Shown here: positions 6,126 to 10,104 of the stretch, piece after piece
Position numbering within the stretch: position 1 is the first letter of the stretch
Layout of the letters: each line of letters opens with the position of its first letter
NCBI GenBank assembly: GCA_002496955.1
Contig: DALZ01000010.1
Span: forward strand, 1-10,104
Origin: Euryarchaeota archaeon UBA128
GTDB lineage: Archaea; Thermoplasmatota; Poseidoniia; Poseidoniales; Poseidoniaceae
Reading direction: 5' to 3'
DNA length: 10,104 bases
Translations under genes and position numbers: made by a program
Notes under the pieces: model-generated
Told to the model about the DNA's origin: nothing
The model's database searches: none
What the model saw: only the letters and a program-made list of their open reading frames with translations

Positions 6126-7547
6126 ATGGTAAGGATGGAAAATAGCGGTAATTTACTAATCAGCGGAGCCACAATGGTACTGCCAGATATTACTAAAGTC
6201 GGAGACTTGAGAATCACTGATGGAGTTATTGCGGAAATCGGCGATGCTGGAACATTGGAAAATCATGATAATGAGATGTTTGTCGATGGCACTGGTTTAC
6301 ACCTACTGCCAGGATGTATTGACCCCCAGGTTCACTTCAGAGACCCAGGCCAGCCGGAAAAAGAAGACCTTGGAAGTGGCTCTATTGCTGGCGTTAGTGG
6401 CGGTATAACCTCATTTTTAGATATGCCAAACAATGTCCCTTCGATTACAACGCTTGAAGGAATGCAGGGCAAGTTAGACACTGCTGCAGCAAAGTGTGTA
6501 AGCAATTACGGATTTTTCATCGGTGCTACTGAAGACAATGTGGAGGATTTACAATCGGCAGTCGGAACAAAAGAAAATCCAATTGCAATTCCCGGAATTT
6601 GTGGCATAAAAATATTCATGGGTATTTCAACCGGCACTCTACTAGTGTACAATAAGACCGCGCTGGAAAGAATCTTTAGCGAAACTGCTGGTTTGATTGC
6701 TGTTCACGCGGAAGATGAAGATCGGAAGAATGAAAGAAAGAAATTAATCGAAGGCCGAACTGATGTTGCTGCTCATGCATTTTACAGGGATGATATTACA
6801 GCACTATTAGCAACTAAACTATCTGTTGAATTAGCCCGTAAAACAGGGCATAGACTACACATTTTACATCTGACCTCAGCAATTGAGGCTGATTATTTGA
6901 GTGATATCTGTAACCTACCATCAAAGGCAGAAGGACACCCGATAATCACTACCGAAGTTCTACCACAACACCTCACATTTGACGAGACTGATGTTAATGA
7001 ACAGGGTGTTCGGTTGCAAATGAACCCCCCAATAAGATACAAACATGACAGAGAAACTCTCTGGCAAAAACTTGCTGATGGAACCATTCAATGTATAGCA
7101 ACAGACCATGCGCCACACACCTTGGAGGATAAGCTGAAAGGTTTTCCTGACGCACCCAGTGGAATGCCTGGAGTGGAAACCTCTCTACCAGTGATGCTAA
7201 ACTACGTAAATCAAGGTAGGTGTTCGATAGAAGATGTTGTCCGGTGGATGTCAACCAATGTCGCAGACTGCTACCGCATGATTGGTAAAGGCAGACTAGA
7301 GGTAGGATACGACGGCGATATTGTCCTAGTAGATATGAACCACAGCGCAGTAGTTGAGGATGAAAACTCTTGGGCGCGAGTTGGTTGGAACCCGTTTAGG
7401 GGTAGGGAATTAACCGGTTGGCCAGTACTTACGGTTGTTGATGGAATCCCGGTATTTGAAAGATCTGCGGGCACCGGCCAGAAAGGCAGATTACTAGTGG
7501 AGCCCGGTGCGGTAGGAAAACCACTGCTGATGGAACCTTGGAAATAG
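6126..7547 (+). CDS. pyrC: Dihydroorotase
   Basis: Zinc amidohydrolase that cyclises N-carbamoyl-aspartate to dihydroorotate, the third step of pyrimidine synthesis, in the cytoplasm. 473 residues from ATG 6126. Visible: IDPQVHFRDPG (65-75), carbamylated-lysine candidate K162 in GIKIFMG, metal-ligand histidines in AVHAEDE (His194) and HILHLTS (His248), and ATDHAPH with catalytic Asp327. In the first motif the usual HxH is QxH (Gln68, His70), a variant I recall from a bacterial subgroup that shares the IKIFMG and HAEDE/HCEDE motifs. The C-terminal beta-domain ends in NPFRGRELTGWPV-type sequence as expected. The frame is open up to ATG 6039 inside mogA, but the family N-terminus (NLLISGA) begins just after ATG 6126 or 6135, so one of these is the likely start. 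It follows mogA by 37 bases and is followed by a T-tract terminator. Confidence 0.94.
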   Translation: MVRMENSGNLLISGATMVLPDITKVGDLRITDGVIAEIGDAGTLENHDNEMFVDGTGLHLLPGCIDPQVHFRDPGQPEKEDLGSGSIAGVSGGITSFLDMPNNVPSITTLEGMQGKLDTAAAKCVSNYGFFIGATEDNVEDLQSAVGTKENPIAIPGICGIKIFMGISTGTLLVYNKTALERIFSETAGLIAVHAEDEDRKNERKKLIEGRTDVAAHAFYRDDITALLATKLSVELARKTGHRLHILHLTSAIEADYLSDICNLPSKAEGHPIITTEVLPQHLTFDETDVNEQGVRLQMNPPIRYKHDRETLWQKLADGTIQCIATDHAPHTLEDKLKGFPDAPSGMPGVETSLPVMLNYVNQGRCSIEDVVRWMSTNVADCYRMIGKGRLEVGYDGDIVLVDMNHSAVVEDENSWARVGWNPFRGRELTGWPVLTVVDGIPVFERSAGTGQKGRLLVEPGAVGKPLLMEPWK

Positions 7548-7558
7548 CCCTAAACGGT

Positions 7559-7576
7559 AAAAAAACTGCGTTTTTT
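7559..7576 (+). terminator. A/T hairpin with T-tract after pyrC
   Basis: AAAAAAC and GTTTTTT (7560-7566, 7570-7576) are perfect complements around a TGC loop, ending in a run of six T, 12 bases after the pyrC stop codon. Archaeal RNA polymerase terminates at T-tracts, so this probably ends the pyrC transcript. The stem is weak (mostly A-T), so the T-tract rather than the hairpin is likely the signal. Confidence 0.5.
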
Positions 7577-7613
7577 GAAATAATCATAAATACTATCCCA
7601 TAGATTTTACCTC

Positions 7614-7619
7614 AAGGAG
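7614..7619 (+). promoter_or_regulatory. Strong Shine-Dalgarno sequence
   Basis: AAGGAG followed by AT, with eight bases between it and ATG 7628. It is a canonical match to the 16S anti-Shine-Dalgarno and fixes this start. It is the only clear ribosome binding site among the starts in this window; most other genes look leaderless or weakly marked. Confidence 0.75.
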
Positions 7620-7627
7620 ATTTACTT

Positions 7628-7927
7628 ATGAGCAGTTTAGAGGATACATTTGGAAGTGGCTATCAACAAATCATTATCGGATTTGTTGTCTTTATCTTAG
7701 GAGCATTTTGGGGCGGTCTTGAAGCAGATGGAAACATGTCTGCGTCTGACGTTTACTGGCCAGCATTAACCATGCTGGCTGGCGGTATGATTACCCTCCT
7801 TGGCATTTCTTTCGGCACTGACCATGAAGATGACAGAACCAATGATTTGATGGATGCCATCAATGACTTAACTGCGCGATTAGACAAATTAGTTGCTGCG
7901 ACAACCGGAAAGGATTCTGAAGAGTGA
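7628..7927 (+). CDS. Small two-helix membrane protein, function unknown
   Basis: 99 residues, not matched to any family I know. Two hydrophobic helices (about 14-31 and 45-62) are joined by a short acidic loop (LEADGNMSASD). A strongly charged C-terminal stretch (64-99) follows, predicted helical with heptad-like leucines (LMDAINDLTARLDKLVAA), and could form a coiled coil for self-association. If both ends are cytoplasmic it is a hairpin protein. The 80-base gap before it contains the pyrC terminator and an A/T-rich stretch (7580-7594) that could hold a promoter, so it is probably transcribed on its own. The strong Shine-Dalgarno and clean codon structure support a real gene. Its stop codon is 2 bp from the stop of the convergent carboxypeptidase. 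Confidence 0.82.
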   Translation: MSSLEDTFGSGYQQIIIGFVVFILGAFWGGLEADGNMSASDVYWPALTMLAGGMITLLGISFGTDHEDDRTNDLMDAINDLTARLDKLVAATTGKDSEE

Positions 7928-7929
7928 CT

Positions 7930-9426
7930 TTACAAGTTGTATAACTCACCATATTTCTTCTCGACGTAATCGATGAAAGGTTGTGGAGTTGGCGGTGCGC
8001 CGGTAGCGTTTTCTATCAATTCACTAGGAGTCCACTTACTGCCCTGCTGGTGAATCTTGGACCTCAACCAGTCTAGCATCGGTTGCCATTGACCACTTTC
8101 AACGATTTTGTCGATATCGCCTATATCGCTTTCCATTGCGGCTAAAAGTTGCGCAGCGTATAAGTTACCCAATGTGTAAGTGGGGAAGTAACCAAATGCT
8201 GCCATTGACCAATGGATATCTTGTAAACAACCAAGACGATCCTCTGGAACTTCGATACCGAACCATTCGCTAAACATTTGATTCCAAGTATTTGGAATGT
8301 CTTCTATCGATAGGTTGTCGTTGAATATTTTCTTTTCTAGTTCATACCTGAGCATGATGTGTAGATTATACGTGATTTCATCAGCCTCAACTCTAATGAA
8401 TCCTGGTTCGACGCAATTAGCGATTTTATTCAATTCCTCAGGTGTCCAATCTGGCGATTCTGGGAAATGTTCCTTGAACCATGGCAGAGCAACTTTCCAA
8501 AATGCAGGTGTTCGACCGACTTGATTTTCCCAAAATCTACTCTGTGATTCATGCACACCTAATGATACGGCATCTCCTCTTGGAGTGAAGGAATGCTCCG
8601 GATCAAGGCCTTGTTCGTACAATGCATGACCTGTTTCATGCATTACAGCATAAAGGCACGAGAATGGATCTTGTTCATCAAATCGAGTGGTGAATCTTGT
8701 GTCACCGGGCCATAAACCTGCGGAAAATGGATGGGTCGATGCGTCCATTCTTCCTGCCTCAAAATCAAACCCTGTAGCACTAGAAACCAGCCTACAGAAT
8801 TCTGTTTGAGCGGCAACTGGGAAGACCATGTCAGCGGGAAGTTTAGGATCGGGATTGGTTTGCTTTGCCTGCATTATTTGTTGTAGTAGTGGCACTAATT
8901 TACCTTTAAGTCCGGCAAAAAGTGGATCATAATCGCTCACTTTCATGCCAAACTCATACTCATCTAGTAACACATCATAGCGCGTGGTTTCAACGCCATA
9001 ATAATCGATTTTTTCGTTTGTCATACTGATTAATTTAGCCAAATGTGGTTTGAATTTAGCAAAGTCGGATTCGCCTCTTGCCTCTTGCCATGCAACCAAT
9101 GCTTGAGATCTAGCTAGTGCGAATTCAGCAACGAAATTTGAGGGCAATTTGACCGCTTTATCATAGCGCCTTCTCACTTCCCTAACATTTGCTTGTTGGT
9201 CTTCGGTGAGCGAACTATCACTCTCTAGTTGTTCAATCATCTCACAAAATGACTCGTCAATAACTCTTGCATGTTGTTCTTTGGCTAACCAAGACATAAT
9301 TTCTGACCTAGATTTTGCCCCTTTTGCTGGCATAATCGTTTCTTGGTCCCATCCAAGATGCCCTTGTATAGCACTTAGCTTGTGAATATCCTTAACCCTT
9401 TCAATAAATACCTCATAACTCGCCAT
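7930..9426 (-). CDS. Metallocarboxypeptidase, M32 family (carboxypeptidase Taq type)
   Basis: Zinc-dependent enzyme that removes amino acids from peptide C-termini, probably in the cytoplasm since no signal peptide is seen. 498 residues from ATG 9426, the family's usual length of about 500. Visible: GWDQETIMPAKGA (25-37), the family GDTRFTTRF motif (241-249; usually D-x-R-x-T-T-R), zinc motif HETGH (263-267), then HESQSRFWEN (292-301), whose Glu is the third zinc ligand in known members. The C-terminal helical part contains DIHWSMAAFGYFPTYTLGN, a family hallmark. A GTG at 9444 would add six residues; the ATG is preferred because MASYEVFIERV fits the family start. It converges on the small membrane protein and diverges from the M29-like gene, with which it may share peptide turnover. 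Confidence 0.95.
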   Translation of the reverse strand: MASYEVFIERVKDIHKLSAIQGHLGWDQETIMPAKGAKSRSEIMSWLAKEQHARVIDESFCEMIEQLESDSSLTEDQQANVREVRRRYDKAVKLPSNFVAEFALARSQALVAWQEARGESDFAKFKPHLAKLISMTNEKIDYYGVETTRYDVLLDEYEFGMKVSDYDPLFAGLKGKLVPLLQQIMQAKQTNPDPKLPADMVFPVAAQTEFCRLVSSATGFDFEAGRMDASTHPFSAGLWPGDTRFTTRFDEQDPFSCLYAVMHETGHALYEQGLDPEHSFTPRGDAVSLGVHESQSRFWENQVGRTPAFWKVALPWFKEHFPESPDWTPEELNKIANCVEPGFIRVEADEITYNLHIMLRYELEKKIFNDNLSIEDIPNTWNQMFSEWFGIEVPEDRLGCLQDIHWSMAAFGYFPTYTLGNLYAAQLLAAMESDIGDIDKIVESGQWQPMLDWLRSKIHQQGSKWTPSELIENATGAPPTPQPFIDYVEKKYGELYNL

Positions 9427-9525
9427 AGATGGCTGAATGAACACACCCTCAATAAGGTAACCTATAAGAAAAGAATCTCAAATGTAGCACACACATTCAA
9501 GACCTTAACCTGTATCAGATTAACC
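9427..9525. promoter_or_regulatory. Divergent promoter region between two peptidase genes
   Basis: 99 bases separate the two start codons. On the plus strand TATAAGAAAAG (9463-9473) is a TATA-like box that would start transcription near 9490, about 35 bases before ATG 9526. On the minus strand the same spot reads TTATAGG and would start transcription near 9440, about 14 bases before ATG 9426 and just inside the alternative GTG start. Overlapping TATA boxes would make the two genes compete for or share initiation factors. All of this is read by eye. Confidence 0.3.
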
Positions 9526-10104
9526 ATGGCGAGGAAAAAGCAGGATGGCTCTGATGATACTCGTCCAGAACAGGATGATGATTTGGAGGATATTGTCGAT
9601 TCTGTTATCGGTATCGGTGACAAAACCACTAATTCAGAAAGCACCGAAAATGATGAAGCATCCATCGAGGAATTGTTAAACACCTCTGCAAAGATGGTGG
9701 TCGAGACTTGTATGGATATCAGAAGAGGGGAGAATGTACTTATTGTCTGTGATCCAACCACTGGTGAGATAGGCCAAGCACTTCATGAAGCTACCATCAA
9801 AAAATCTGAACGTGTTTTGCTCATTGTAATGCCAAAAGCCAAACATCACGGTGAGGAACCCCCCACCCCTGTAGCAAATTTGATGCGCCAACAACAAGTA
9901 GTTTTAGCCCCAACAAAATATTCTCTTACCCACACAAAAGCAGTAAGGCAGGCCCTTAGAGATGGGGCGAGGGTTGCCACTATGCCCGGAATAACCAACG
10001 ATATGTTTACTCACGGCGGGATGGCTGCAGATTTCAATAAGATCAAGAAACGAATTAGTAATTTAGGCCCGTACTTCAGGAGACGGCGTATTGTTAACGT
10101 TAAG
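9526..10104 (+). CDS. Aminopeptidase T-like (M29/COG2309-type) protein, 5' part
   Basis: The first 193 codons, open to the right edge of the window. After a low-complexity acidic, Ser/Asp/Glu-rich N-terminal extension (about 1-46), the sequence becomes like the leucyl aminopeptidase (aminopeptidase T) family: SAKMVVETCMDIRRGENVLIVCD (54-76), a helix, VLLIVMPKAKHHGEEPP (97-113), then VVLAPTKYSLTHTKAVRQAL (125-144), GARVATMPGITNDMF (147-161) and an Arg-rich GPYFRRRR (181-188). Members are metal-dependent exopeptidases, but the metal-binding residues lie in the C-terminal half, outside the window, so activity cannot be judged. The start is ATG 9526; no Shine-Dalgarno is seen. The acidic extension is unusual for the family. 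It is divergent from the M32 carboxypeptidase. Family call is fairly confident; substrate unknown. Confidence 0.8.
   Translation, partial: MARKKQDGSDDTRPEQDDDLEDIVDSVIGIGDKTTNSESTENDEASIEELLNTSAKMVVETCMDIRRGENVLIVCDPTTGEIGQALHEATIKKSERVLLIVMPKAKHHGEEPPTPVANLMRQQQVVLAPTKYSLTHTKAVRQALRDGARVATMPGITNDMFTHGGMAADFNKIKKRISNLGPYFRRRRIVNVK

Noticed and set aside
9462..9761. 99-codon minus-strand frame over the divergent promoter and start of the M29-like gene
   Set aside because: It conflicts with a well-supported plus-strand protein and begins inside it; low-complexity Ser-rich translation typical of antisense to an acidic region.
1..10104. CRISPR arrays, insertion sequences, tRNA-linked integration (att) duplications
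   Set aside because: No spaced direct repeats, no transposase or integrase, and no duplicated tRNA 3' end was found downstream of tRNA-Phe within the window.

Overview
The window most likely comes from an uncultured archaeon. Marine Group II (Poseidoniales-like) Euryarchaeota is my best guess, but it is an inference. The evidence for archaea is: a tRNA-Phe(GAA) with G at position 37, the archaeal/eukaryotic state (bacteria nearly always have A37); start regions that mostly lack a Shine-Dalgarno sequence; TATA-like boxes at distances that fit short-leader or leaderless mRNAs; and a T-tract style terminator. Several proteins nevertheless look bacterial in type (RNase PH, MogA, the PhaA-like thiolase, the dihydroorotase subtype), a mixture common in surface-ocean archaea. 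Base composition is moderate and even, and I see no mobile elements, CRISPR or phage genes.

Layout. Minus strand, left edge: a DEAD-box RNA helicase cut off before motif VI (1-963), then an acetyl-CoA acetyltransferase (1058-2251). A short divergent control region with nested inverted repeats (2269-2339) separates these from a plus-strand run: bacterial-type RNase PH with an extra inserted segment (2341-3171); tRNA-Phe with encoded CCA (3224-3299), framed by a perfect 10-bp inverted repeat; a large five-helix membrane protein of unknown function (about 3373-5490); MogA molybdopterin adenylyltransferase overlapping its end (5477-6088); dihydroorotase PyrC (about 6126-7547) ending at a T-tract; and a 99-residue two-helix membrane protein with the clearest Shine-Dalgarno in the window (7628-7927). 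An M32 carboxypeptidase (7930-9426, minus) converges on the last of these with only 2 bp between stop codons. It diverges from the first 193 codons of an M29-like aminopeptidase family protein (9526 to right edge, plus).

How the genes relate. RNase PH trims tRNA 3' ends, and here its gene lies 52 bp upstream of a tRNA gene with no obvious promoter of its own, so one precursor RNA could carry both. The membrane protein, mogA and pyrC overlap or abut and probably form one transcription unit starting at a TATA box near 3335, although their functions are unrelated. The two metallopeptidases share a short divergent promoter region and may both serve peptide degradation. There is no gene-free stretch longer than 300 bp. 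I did not find a clear new defence or mobile system. The strongest candidates for something undescribed are the RNase PH/tRNA-Phe locus with its flanking stem, and the large composite membrane protein.
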